NCBI GenBank assembly: GCA_022510845.1
Contig: JAFLSR010000014.1
Location: 1 to 51,068 of the forward strand
Source: Treponema sp.
Lineage (GTDB): Bacteria > Spirochaetota > Spirochaetia > Treponematales > Treponemataceae
Reading direction: 5' to 3'
Length of the DNA: 51,068 nt
Positions 25,997 to 33,318 of this stretch are shown here, one piece after another. Under the pieces are notes generated by a model. The model was not told where the DNA came from, did no database searches, and saw nothing but the letters and a program-made list of their open reading frames with translations. Both the position numbers and the translations under genes were made by a program. How positions within the stretch are numbered: position 1 is the stretch's first letter; every line of letters starts with the position of its first letter.

Positions 25997-27013
25997 TTAC
26001 TTTTTTATCAATTTTCCGTTTTCGAAAATCTCGCTTGCCATATCCAAATATTTTGGCGGGAATGTTATTCCGCAATTTTTTGCGGCATCCAAATCCAAAA
26101 GCAAATCGCTGTCACTCGGTTCGGTCATAAAGCGCACCGGCAAAGATTCAGGCGAAGCGCCGTTCAAAATCTGCACCACCATTTCGCCCGTGGCACGCCC
26201 CGCCTTGTAATAGTTGAAGCCGCTCGCCATAAGACAGCCGCCCGCTTCCGCGCCAGTAACATCGGCAGAAAAAATCGGCTTTTTTGCATCGCCAAAAACC
26301 TGCACCAAAGACGCGAGCGCGCTGAAAACAGTGTTGTCCGTGGTGAGGTAGATTCCGTCCACGCGGTCCACGATTGCCTGCGCCGCGGCCTTCACTTCCG
26401 AAGAATTCGTAATCGACTGCGAAACCACTTGGATTCCGTTTTCCGCGCACGCCTTTTTCACTTCCTCAAAACTGCCGGCAGAGTTCGCTTCGTTCGAGGT
26501 ATAAATATACCCAAGCGTTTTTATGCCCGCGACTTCCTTGAAAATGGCGATGTGCTGATCGGTCGGAATCGCATCGCTCATTCCGGTAACATTGCCTTCG
26601 CCGTGCGCCACCGTGGAAACCAAGCCCGCGCCCACAGGGTCATTCACAGTGCCGAAAACCACGGGAATGTCCTTGATTGTATTCGCAAGCGCAATCGCAA
26701 CCGGAGTGGCAATTCCCACCGCGACATCAACCCGCTCATCGCGATACTTGTTTGCGATTTGTGCGGCAGTGTTCACATCTCCATTCGCATTCTGCAAATC
26801 GAATTTCGCGTCAAAGCCGCTTTCGTTCACCACATCGATTACGCCCTGTTCCACCGCATCAAGCGCGACGTGCTGCACGATTTTCGCAATGCCGATTCGC
26901 ACAGACTTCGAGCCAGAAGAATTCGCGTTCGCAGATTTTTTCGCGCAAGACGAAACCACAAATAAAAAACTCGCCGCCAAAGAAAGCGCGAACAAAGACA
27001 GAATTTTTTTCAT
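25997..27013 (-). CDS. ABC transporter substrate-binding lipoprotein (TrpX-like, ABC_sub_bind)
   Basis: Periplasmic or membrane-anchored binding protein; 338 residues from the ATG at 27013, beginning MKKILSLFALSLAASFLF and ending its signal peptide in VVSSC, a lipobox. The body matches the ABC_sub_bind family: RIGIAKIVQHVALD, PVVFGTVNDPVGAGLV, YLTTDNTVFSALASLVQ, PIFSADVTGAEAGG. Known members include the TrpX/Y/Z system proposed for tryptophan in Gram-positives, but substrates vary and none is shown here. AGGAG precedes the ATG. The promoter is at 27082-27110. Confidence 0.88.
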   Translation of the reverse strand: MKKILSLFALSLAASFLFVVSSCAKKSANANSSGSKSVRIGIAKIVQHVALDAVEQGVIDVVNESGFDAKFDLQNANGDVNTAAQIANKYRDERVDVAVGIATPVAIALANTIKDIPVVFGTVNDPVGAGLVSTVAHGEGNVTGMSDAIPTDQHIAIFKEVAGIKTLGYIYTSNEANSAGSFEEVKKACAENGIQVVSQSITNSSEVKAAAQAIVDRVDGIYLTTDNTVFSALASLVQVFGDAKKPIFSADVTGAEAGGCLMASGFNYYKAGRATGEMVVQILNGASPESLPVRFMTEPSDSDLLLDLDAAKNCGITFPPKYLDMASEIFENGKLIKK

Positions 27014-27081
27014 AAACCACTCCTGTAAACGATTGCCCGCATTTTCAAAATAGCGAATTTGCAAAGCAAACTTTCACAATT

Positions 27082-27110
27082 ATATTACTATAAAGAGAAA
27101 CAATCGTCAA
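27082..27110 (-). promoter_or_regulatory. Promoter of the ABC importer, TTGACG-17-TAATAT
   Basis: -35 at 27110-27105, 17-bp spacer, -10 at 27087-27082. Leader of about 60 nt with AGGAG near its end and a small TTTGC/GCAAA hairpin. Confidence 0.6.
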
Positions 27111-27114
27111 GCGT

Positions 27115-27205
27115 CTATATCTGGGGGAAGTCTCCCCCTACGTCCGCACTTCGTTGCGTCCTACCCCCTCTACGGGGGCTAGCCCCCGTAACGCCCCGCA
27201 TCGAT
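27115..27205. repeat. GC-rich palindromic element
   Basis: Contains GGGGGA-agtc-TCCCCC and the perfect 18-bp palindrome ACGGGGGCTAGCCCCCGT, joined by TCCGCACTTCGTTGCG. It lies between the two divergent promoters of the importer and the TcdA-like gene. Confidence 0.7.
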
Positions 27206-27219
27206 TCAATTTCAATTTC

Positions 27220-27248
27220 TTGAAAAATGCGAAAAAAAATACTATAAT
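27220..27248 (+). promoter_or_regulatory. Promoter of the TcdA-like gene, TTGAAA-17-TATAAT
   Basis: -35 at 27220-27225, 17-bp spacer, consensus -10 at 27243-27248, 11 nt before the ATG at 27260. Only a few nucleotides of leader are expected, without a ribosome site. Confidence 0.75.
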
Positions 27249-27259
27249 CGTTTTTATAT

Positions 27260-27979
27260 ATGGAAGAAACGGAGCATCGACTTTCGCGCACGCAAATCAT
27301 CCTCGGAAAAGAAGGCATCGCTCGCCTTGCAAAATCCCGCGTGGCGATTTTCGGGCTTGGCGGCGTGGGCGGCTATGTTTTGGAAGCGTTGGCGAGAAGC
27401 GGCATCGGCAATTTTGATTTGATTGACAGCGACAAATTTTGTATTTCGAATTTCAATCGCCAAATTCTCGCCACCTCGCAAACGCTCGGGGAATTCAAGG
27501 CGGACGCGGCTCGCGAGCGCGTGCTTTCGATAAATCCCTGCGCCAACGTGAACGCGCACAAAGTTTTTTTTCTTCCCGAAAATTCAAGCCAATTCGATTT
27601 TAAAAATTACGATTATGTCGTTGACGCAGTTGACACGGTTTCGGCAAAAATCCAAATCATCATGCAGGCGCAAGCGGCAGGAACAAAAGTGATTTCGAGC
27701 ATGGGAACTGGCAACAAAATCGACCCCTCCCTTTTGAAAATCAGCGACATCTACAAAACGAGCGTCTGCCCCCTCGCGCGAGTGATGCGGCATGAATTGA
27801 AAAAGCGCGGCGTAAAAAATTTGAAAGTCGTCTATTCAACGGAAACTCCGCTCGCGCACATCGAGCCTGCCCACGACGAAGACGGCCGCCCGCTCGTAGC
27901 ATCCACGGCGTTCGTTCCAAGCGTGGCGGGGTTGCTCATTGCAAGCGAAATCGTCCGCGACTTGCTCAAAAAAACTTAG
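27260..27979 (+). CDS. ThiF/MoeB-family E1-like enzyme, probable tRNA t6A dehydratase
   Basis: A 239-residue adenylating enzyme resembling TcdA (CsdL), which cyclises t6A37 of tRNAs to ct6A using ATP. The nucleotide-binding motif is FGLGGVGGYVLEALARSGIG (about residue 30). IDSDKFCISNFNRQ follows, with the E1-type Arg/Asn contacts, then VVDAVDTVSAK and SSMGTGNKIDP. KTSVCPLARVMRHELKKRG is characteristic of the TcdA branch rather than of ThiF or MoeB. The last 14 nt overlap the 3' end of the convergent AraC-type gene. Confidence 0.85.
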   Translation: MEETEHRLSRTQIILGKEGIARLAKSRVAIFGLGGVGGYVLEALARSGIGNFDLIDSDKFCISNFNRQILATSQTLGEFKADAARERVLSINPCANVNAHKVFFLPENSSQFDFKNYDYVVDAVDTVSAKIQIIMQAQAAGTKVISSMGTGNKIDPSLLKISDIYKTSVCPLARVMRHELKKRGVKNLKVVYSTETPLAHIEPAHDEDGRPLVASTAFVPSVAGLLIASEIVRDLLKKT

Positions 27980-28700
27980 GAAGCGTCGCGCGAAATTTCG
28001 AAGGCGTTGTTCCAACAATGCGACGAAAAGCCTGCGTCCAATAACTCTGATTCGGAAATCCCAAAGTCAGCGCGATTTCGCAAAGCGGACGCTCCGTATA
28101 CGACAGCATATTTTTCGAAGCCTCGATTTTCTGCTGCAAGATGTATTCCTGAATTTTAAAACCTGTCTCCTTGCGAAAAAGCCGCGAAATGTATGACGTG
28201 CTCAAACCAGAAATTTTTGCAAGCTCAGTCACGCGAATTTTTCTATGCAAATTTTCGTAGATGAAATTCAGACAAGCCGAAACATATTTTGAGCAAGGTA
28301 TTTTTTTGGAAACCAATTTCATTTGCGCCGCATATTCCAAACACATTTTTTTGTGAAGCATAGAAATTCCTTCCACATTGGAAATCGTGTCGGCACGCGA
28401 AATATACATATCGCTTATCGTGTACGCCTGAGAATATTCCATCCCGCCTTCAATGCAGTGCCGCGCCACCATCGCCGCAGTTATCACAAAATGATATTTC
28501 ATATTTCGCACAGGATTTTTTGAAAGTGCGCCCAAACCAGTTTTTTTGAAAAGCGGCTCTTCGCACAATTTTTTCACGCGCCTCACATTGCCCGATTTTA
28601 TCGCCGAATAAAATTCAAATTCCGGAACAAAAGGCGCGCGCAGAAAAATATTTTCCCTGTTCAAAAATTCCTTGTAAAAAAGGTTTTTGCTTCTTTTCAT
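27966..28700 (-). CDS. AraC-family transcription regulator
   Basis: DNA-binding regulator of 244 residues from the ATG at 28700. The C-terminal third holds the two helix-turn-helix motifs of AraC/XylS proteins: VTELAKISGLSTSYISRLFR and LCEIALTLGFPNQSYWTQAF, then TPSKFR. The N-terminal 140 residues are a helical sensor region that I cannot assign. TATAAT ends 6 nt before this ATG, so the nine-codon upstream extension is rejected. It is divergent from the GH16 glucanase gene 120 nt away, which makes that gene the obvious candidate target. Confidence 0.88.
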   Translation of the reverse strand: MKRSKNLFYKEFLNRENIFLRAPFVPEFEFYSAIKSGNVRRVKKLCEEPLFKKTGLGALSKNPVRNMKYHFVITAAMVARHCIEGGMEYSQAYTISDMYISRADTISNVEGISMLHKKMCLEYAAQMKLVSKKIPCSKYVSACLNFIYENLHRKIRVTELAKISGLSTSYISRLFRKETGFKIQEYILQQKIEASKNMLSYTERPLCEIALTLGFPNQSYWTQAFRRIVGTTPSKFRATLPKFF

Positions 28701-28706
28701 GCTGAA

Positions 28707-28736
28707 ATTATAGCATAAAATGAACATTTAAAGCAA
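28707..28736 (-). promoter_or_regulatory. Promoter of the AraC gene, TTGCTT-18-TATAAT
   Basis: -35 at 28736-28731, 18-bp spacer, consensus -10 at 28712-28707, 6 nt before the ATG. Predicts a leaderless transcript. Confidence 0.65.
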
Positions 28737-28820
28737 AAAAAAGATATATTTGCATGAAATTCGATGTAAAAATTTGAATTACGATTGCTTTGGCATTCAA
28801 TTTTTTTCCAGGAAATGAAA

Positions 28821-29684
28821 ATGAATTTTGAAAAACGCATCGCGCCCGCGGCATTTTTAGTCTGCGCATTTTGCGCAAATCCCTTCGCACAAAATCAAAC
28901 GCTTTCCTACGAAGGCTATTCGTTAAAATGGCAGGAAGAATTTGAAGGTGCTGAACTCAATCGCAATGACTGGAATGTTGAATTGCACGAGCGCGGCTGG
29001 GTCAACAACGAAATGCAACAATATGTGGACAGCGCGGAAAACATTCAAGTAAAGGACGGAAAACTTTTGCTGCGTCCTATTACAAAAAACGCCAAAAAAA
29101 ATTTGTACACATCCGGCCGCATCAACACGAAGGGCAAGCACGATTTTAAATACGGCATATTTGAATGCCGCGCGAAGTTCCCAAAAGGGAAAGGATTTTT
29201 GCCAGCGTTTTGGATGATGCCCACCGAAGAAAGCCTTTACGGGCAATGGCCGTCATGCGGCGAAATCGACATAGCCGAAGTTTTGGGACACGACACGGGC
29301 ACAGTTTTCGGAACGATTCATTACGGCACGCCCCACTGTGAAAGTCAAGGTAAATCTACTTTTAGCAAAGATGCCTTTTCCGATGATTTTCATAATTTTG
29401 CCTGTGAATGGGTGCCAGGAAGAATTTCTTGGTATGTGGACGGAAAGTTGTTTCACACCGAAAATGATTGGTTCACAAAAAACGGCGGCAAGAATGCGCA
29501 CCCCTACCCCGCGCCATTCAATCAGTCGTTTTACATCATACTGAATCTCGCGGTGGGCGGAAACTGGCCGGGCAACCCCGAAAAGAAGGCCGCATACATC
29601 GACGAGGCGGCATTTGAAATCGACTATGTTCGCGTCTACCAAAAGGCTTCCTACGATGAAAATGTTTCAAAGCCGCAGAAGTAA
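28821..29684 (+). CDS. Secreted GH16 beta-glucanase (laminarinase/lichenase type)
   Basis: Hydrolyses beta-1,3- or mixed-linked beta-glucans outside the cytoplasm. From the ATG at 28821 it has 287 residues: signal peptide MNFEKRIAPAAFLVCAFCA with cleavage near FAQ, then one GH16 jelly-roll domain. The catalytic motif is GEIDIAEVLGHD (ExDxxE, nucleophile and acid/base Glu). WMMPTEESLYGQWPSCGE before it and LNLAVGGNWPGNP near the C-terminus are laminarinase-like. AGGA at 28810-28813 is correctly spaced for this ATG rather than for the two upstream in-frame ones. Probably controlled by the divergent AraC regulator. Confidence 0.9.
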   Translation: MNFEKRIAPAAFLVCAFCANPFAQNQTLSYEGYSLKWQEEFEGAELNRNDWNVELHERGWVNNEMQQYVDSAENIQVKDGKLLLRPITKNAKKNLYTSGRINTKGKHDFKYGIFECRAKFPKGKGFLPAFWMMPTEESLYGQWPSCGEIDIAEVLGHDTGTVFGTIHYGTPHCESQGKSTFSKDAFSDDFHNFACEWVPGRISWYVDGKLFHTENDWFTKNGGKNAHPYPAPFNQSFYIILNLAVGGNWPGNPEKKAAYIDEAAFEIDYVRVYQKASYDENVSKPQK

Positions 29685-29876
29685 ATGAATTTGCAAGAGG
29701 CGCATTCAAGCAAAGAACGCCGCGAGTTTTTACGGTGTTTTGGAACGAAGAGAACGAGGGCGCAAGTTTTGCAAGGAAAATCGCACTTTTTTCTATTTAT
29801 TTTATCGATGAAGCAAATGCGAGGATTGAGGTACTGTTAAAATCAGCCGCTCAAATAAACAACTGGTTTTAAACAT
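29685..29876. other. Intergenic region between GH16 and feoP
   Basis: No gene seen. It contains a weak inverted repeat near 29840-29872 (AAAATCAG against CTGGTTTT) that might end the feo transcript, and GCGCATTC/CGCAAG-like fragments reminiscent of the mosaic elements. Confidence 0.4.
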
Positions 29877-30035
29877 TTAATCTTTTTCTTCACAGGACGC
29901 GCAACTGCCGCCACTGCAAAATGGGCATCCGGCGTTTCCGGATTTTTTCGCGTTTCGCCTTTTTTTTATCGCGACAAAAATTACGAATGCCGCATACGCT
30001 ATGATTAAAGCCCCGAAAATAATATTCACAAGCAT
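29877..30035 (-). CDS. FeoB-associated Cys-rich membrane protein
   Basis: A 52-residue gene just downstream of feoB. The ATG at 30035 has GGAGGA 5 nt upstream. It begins MLVNIIFGALIIAYAAFVIF, a single membrane helix, followed by a basic stretch and a cysteine cluster of pattern CPFC-x4-C-x2-C. This matches the FeoB-associated Cys-rich protein family (PF12669, sometimes FeoP). Last gene of the iron operon, 39 nt after feoB; role in ferrous iron uptake inferred from position and family only. Confidence 0.85.
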   Translation of the reverse strand: MLVNIIFGALIIAYAAFVIFVAIKKRRNAKKSGNAGCPFCSGGSCASCEEKD

Positions 30036-30074
30036 AATTCCTCCTCAATCAAAGTAACGCATCTTTCCGCAAAC

Positions 30075-32324
30075 TCACACTGTGGCCTTACTTTTCATCG
30101 CGTCTTCTTTCGCATAGGGATTCGGACGTAAAAGCATCACAAGTACGAACGCAAGCAAAGCGAACGCAATCGCAGTTGCCGCACCGAAACTTCCGCCACA
30201 GAAAAATGTTCCAACCTGATACACAATCATCGTCATAATGTATGCGAACACATTCTGAAAAACAATCGCGAACCAAAACCACTTCCTGTCTTTGAGTTCA
30301 TTCGCCATTGTTGCGATTGCGGCAAGGCAAGGAGAATCGAGCAAGTTGAACATCAAGAACGCGAAGGCAGCCAAGGCAGTCGGAAACCATTCGGCAATCG
30401 CGCCGCTCACCACTTCCTCATCCTCGCTTTCGTCTTCGTCCACTCCAGCCAAAACTCCCATCGTGGAAACGATTGCCTCTTTCGCGCTGAAGCCCGAAAT
30501 CACAGCCGCGGCCGCCTGCCAGTTGTTGCGGGTTTCTCCTTCGTAAGAATAAGTTCCAAATCCAAGCGGACGGAATGCATAACTCAAGCCGCCGCCGATG
30601 TAGCTCAGAATCGATTCGTCCGCATCGACAAGACCAAAACCGCCCGCGCTCGCTTCCTGAATCAAAGCGCCGTCATCCGCATATTCCGCTTCTTTGGGCG
30701 AAGCGATTCCGTAATTTGAAAGAAACCAAATCACAAGGCACGCGATGAACAGAACCGTTCCGGCCTTTACCACAAAGCCTTTTACCCGCTCCCAAGTGTG
30801 AAGCAAGACCGTCTTCATTTGCGGAATGTGATACTGCGGAAGTTCCATCACAAATGGAGCGGCAGGTCCGTGAAACGCCTTCGTTTTTTTGAGCATAATC
30901 GAAGCGAGCAAAACCGAAGCGATTCCGACAACATACATAAGCGGCCCGATGAACGCGGCGCGCGCAGGCTCTCCAAAAGCCACGCTTCCAATCACAATGG
31001 ACATCAGCGCGATTACAGGAAGTTTCGCGCCGCAAGGAATCCATGTCGTCGTCATAATCGTCATGCGCCTGTCATTTTCGTTTTCGATTGTGCGGCTCGA
31101 CATGATTCCAGGAACTCCGCATCCCGAAGAAATCAAAAGCGGAATGAATGATTTTCCGCTCAAACCGAATTTCCGAAAAAGCCTGTCCATGACGAACGCG
31201 ATGCGAACCATGTAGCCCACGTCTTCCAAAATCGAAAGCAGGAAAAACAAAATCGCCATCTGCGGAACAAACCCCAGCACAGCGCCCACTCCGCCGACAA
31301 TTCCGTTCACCACGCAATCGACAAGAACTTCGCTCGCGCCCGCATTCGACATATTTTTTTCCAGCCAACTTTGTATGCCGCCGACAAAACTGTCGTTCGC
31401 CCAATCGCTTGCCATCGTGCCGACAGTGGCAACCGCGACATAATACACAAACCACATCACAAACAAAAAAATCGGTATTCCCAAAATTCGGTTCGTAACA
31501 ATGCGGTCGATTTTGTCGGAGGCGGTCATCTTCGACTTGCTTTTCACAAGCACGCCGTCAAGGATTTTCGTGATGTATTCGTAGCGTTCGTTCGTGATTA
31601 TCGATTCGATGTCGTCGTCCTTGGACTGTTCCAATTTTTGCGAAATCGATTCCGCCCTGGCAAGCGAAGACGAATCCATTTCAAGCCGCTCAATCAAATT
31701 CGAATCGCGCTCCAAAAGTTTTATCGCGCTCCATCTTTTCAAATGCGCGGGAACTGTATCCGGTAAAAGCGCGGCCGCTTCGGAAATCGCCTTTTCAACT
31801 TCGGAAGAAAAACAAGGGATGGCTTCTTGCGATTTTTTTTTGCTCGCCTCAAGCGCGGCTTCCAAAACCTCTTTTGTGCCTTTGTTGCGAAGTGCGACTG
31901 TTTTTACGACCTTGCATCCGAGCCGTTCGGAAAGCCGCGCCACATCGATTTTGTCGCCAGCCTTTTCCATCGCGTCCACCATATTCAGCGCGAGCACGAC
32001 AGGCTTCCCCAATTCCAAAATCTGAGTCGTCAAATAAAGATTGCGTTCGATGTTCGTCGCGTCAACAATGTTGATTACCGCGCAAGGCTCTTCGCTCGCC
32101 AAATAGTCGCGCGAAACGATTTCTTCGTTCGTGTAGGGAGAAAGCGAATATATGCCCGGCAAATCCGTAACAAGCACGTTTTCCGCGCCGCGCACCTTGC
32201 CTTCTTTTTTTTCCACAGTAACGCCCGGCCAGTTCCCGACATATTGAGCCGACCCCGTGAGCGCGTTGAACATCGTGGTCTTTCCGCAATTCGGATTTCC
32301 TGCCAAAGCCAATTTTATTTCCAT
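30075..32324 (-). CDS. feoB: Ferrous iron transport protein B
   Basis: GTP-dependent ferrous iron permease of the inner membrane; 749 residues. The N-terminal G domain has GNPNCGKTT (G1, residue 9), a G2 threonine in WPGVTVEKKEG, DLPGIYSL (G3) and NMVD (G4). A helical GDP-dissociation-inhibitor region follows, then the transmembrane core with two Gate repeats (LISSGCGVPGIMSSRTIEN; SGFSAKEAIVSTMGV) and terminal helices. The periplasmic and C-terminal loops are acidic. Two feoA genes precede it and feoP follows on the same strand. The 157-nt gap to feoA contains a mosaic repeat. Confidence 0.96.
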   Translation of the reverse strand: MEIKLALAGNPNCGKTTMFNALTGSAQYVGNWPGVTVEKKEGKVRGAENVLVTDLPGIYSLSPYTNEEIVSRDYLASEEPCAVINIVDATNIERNLYLTTQILELGKPVVLALNMVDAMEKAGDKIDVARLSERLGCKVVKTVALRNKGTKEVLEAALEASKKKSQEAIPCFSSEVEKAISEAAALLPDTVPAHLKRWSAIKLLERDSNLIERLEMDSSSLARAESISQKLEQSKDDDIESIITNERYEYITKILDGVLVKSKSKMTASDKIDRIVTNRILGIPIFLFVMWFVYYVAVATVGTMASDWANDSFVGGIQSWLEKNMSNAGASEVLVDCVVNGIVGGVGAVLGFVPQMAILFFLLSILEDVGYMVRIAFVMDRLFRKFGLSGKSFIPLLISSGCGVPGIMSSRTIENENDRRMTIMTTTWIPCGAKLPVIALMSIVIGSVAFGEPARAAFIGPLMYVVGIASVLLASIMLKKTKAFHGPAAPFVMELPQYHIPQMKTVLLHTWERVKGFVVKAGTVLFIACLVIWFLSNYGIASPKEAEYADDGALIQEASAGGFGLVDADESILSYIGGGLSYAFRPLGFGTYSYEGETRNNWQAAAAVISGFSAKEAIVSTMGVLAGVDEDESEDEEVVSGAIAEWFPTALAAFAFLMFNLLDSPCLAAIATMANELKDRKWFWFAIVFQNVFAYIMTMIVYQVGTFFCGGSFGAATAIAFALLAFVLVMLLRPNPYAKEDAMKSKATV

Positions 32325-32365
32325 AAAAATCTCCTATAATTTCACAATTTTCCTGTTTTTTTTGA

Positions 32366-32462
32366 AGCCCCTTACGGTAGCGAAACGGTGCAGAGGCTAG
32401 TTTTGCTTGCAGAACTAGATAGCAAGGCTTCCTTGCGACCTAGCACCAGCGAAAATTCGCAC
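32366..32462. repeat. Mosaic palindromic element between feoA and feoB
   Basis: Nested stems: outer GGCTAG/CTAGC, inner CTAGTT-ttgcttgcag-AACTAG and GCAAGG-ctt-CCTTGC. It shares CGGTAGCGAAAC with the element at 34243-34395 (opposite strand). The GCAAGN/NCTTGC hairpin matches the one near 24950 with changed but still pairing bases. Confidence 0.65.
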
Positions 32463-32481
32463 GCCTGTTTCACCAGCATCC

Positions 32482-32706
32482 TCACGCTTCAATTTCTATG
32501 CATTCGGCATCGTCTTTGCGGACACTCAATTCATATCCCCGAATCGTCACTTCTATCGGGTCTCCAAGCGGCGCGACTTTCCTCACAAAAATCTCGCAAC
32601 CCTTCGTAAAGCCCATGTCCATCAGCCTGCGTTTCAGCGCGCCCTCGCCATTCAATTTTTTTACAATAACCGCAGAACCCACATTCGCGTCACGCAACGT
32701 ACCCAT
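32482..32706 (-). CDS. feoA: FeoA-domain protein (second copy)
   Basis: Small cytoplasmic SH3-like protein that supports FeoB; 74 residues from the ATG at 32706, which has AGGAG at proper distance. It starts MGTLRDANVGSAVIVKKLNG and contains RRLMDMGFTKGCEIFVRKVAPLGDPIEVTIRGYELSVRK-type FeoA core, with the conserved LxxxGFxxG turn and the GDPI/xIRG end. Upstream in-frame codons lack a ribosome site. It lies between the first feoA and feoB. Confidence 0.9.
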   Translation of the reverse strand: MGTLRDANVGSAVIVKKLNGEGALKRRLMDMGFTKGCEIFVRKVAPLGDPIEVTIRGYELSVRKDDAECIEIEA

Positions 32707-32826
32707 ACTCACTCCTCGCAAAATAATAAGTTTTGTATAACTAAAGTTTGCATAGGCAAACTCAAACAGCAAAAAAAATTCATCGAAACGGATTCCGCAA
32801 CGCAGCGAAATTCCGCCAGACGAAAA

Positions 32827-33039
32827 CTAGCACACAAAAATTTTTCCTGCCATGGCACGATCCAAAGCAATCCGCGCGCCCTTCACTTTCACAATCAGGC
32901 CGGTGGCGATTTTTTGCACCACGGAAACCGGCGCGCCAGCAGTAAAGCCGATTTCAGCAAGCCTCTGTTTGACGGCGGCATTTCCTCCGACGGAAGCAAC
33001 GCGCACTTCATCTCCCGCAGACGCAAACAAAAGTGGCAT
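32827..33039 (-). CDS. feoA: FeoA-domain protein (first copy)
   Basis: First gene of the iron operon; 70 residues from the ATG at 33039, beginning MPLLFASAGDEVRVASVGGN. It carries the FeoA core RLAEIGFTAGAPVSVVQK and VKVKGARIALDRAMAGKI. It differs from the downstream copy in charge and C-terminus, so it is not a recent duplication. AAGGAG precedes the ATG by 6 nt and is contributed by a 19-bp sequence duplicated 115 bp upstream. The longer frame that runs through the hairpin leader is not credible as coding. Confidence 0.88.
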   Translation of the reverse strand: MPLLFASAGDEVRVASVGGNAAVKQRLAEIGFTAGAPVSVVQKIATGLIVKVKGARIALDRAMAGKIFVC

Positions 33040-33045
33040 AACGCT

Positions 33046-33179
33046 CTCCTTAAATAACTTCGCGTTAGCGGTCGTACATGGATGTACGAAATCGCAGTTT
33101 TGAACGCGAAGCGGGCGAAACTGCAAGTGAAAAAAATACAGGGATGTATTTTTTTCACAACTCCTTAAATAACTCCGCG
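33046..33179. repeat. Palindromic element in the feo leader flanked by a 19-bp direct repeat
   Basis: The repeats at 33046-33064 and 33161-33179 (minus strand ...TTATTTAAGGAG) differ at one base and both contain the ribosome site. Between them are three hairpins: TCGTACAT-gg-ATGTACGA, a GCAGTTTT/AAACTGC stem, and GTGAAAAAAATACA-ggga with its complement. It looks like an insertion that duplicated its target. Confidence 0.75.
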
Positions 33180-33225
33180 ACGCGAACAAGCCCTCCCCTC
33201 ACGCGCCCTTGCCGAGTCTGGAATT

Positions 33226-33254
33226 ATCATAACACATTCAGAATTATTTGTCAA
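33226..33254 (-). promoter_or_regulatory. Promoter of the feo operon, TTGACA-17-TATGAT
   Basis: -35 at 33254-33249, 17-bp spacer, -10 at 33231-33226. The predicted leader is about 180 nt and includes the palindromic element. No convincing Fur or DtxR-type box was recognised over the promoter. Confidence 0.75.
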
Positions 33255-33318
33255 CAATTTTTGTTGCTTTTGGCTAACTTTTTTTTCTGAATCAAACCAT
33301 CGCGTTAGCGTATAAGCG

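Noticed and set aside
32827..33189. Long version of the first FeoA with a 50-residue N-terminal extension
   Set aside because: The extension is translation of the hairpin element; AAGGAG and the FeoA N-terminus fit the ATG at 33039.
33046..33254. Metal-sensing riboswitch in the feo leader
   Set aside because: The long leader is explained by a palindromic insertion with a duplicated flank; no known riboswitch core was recognised.
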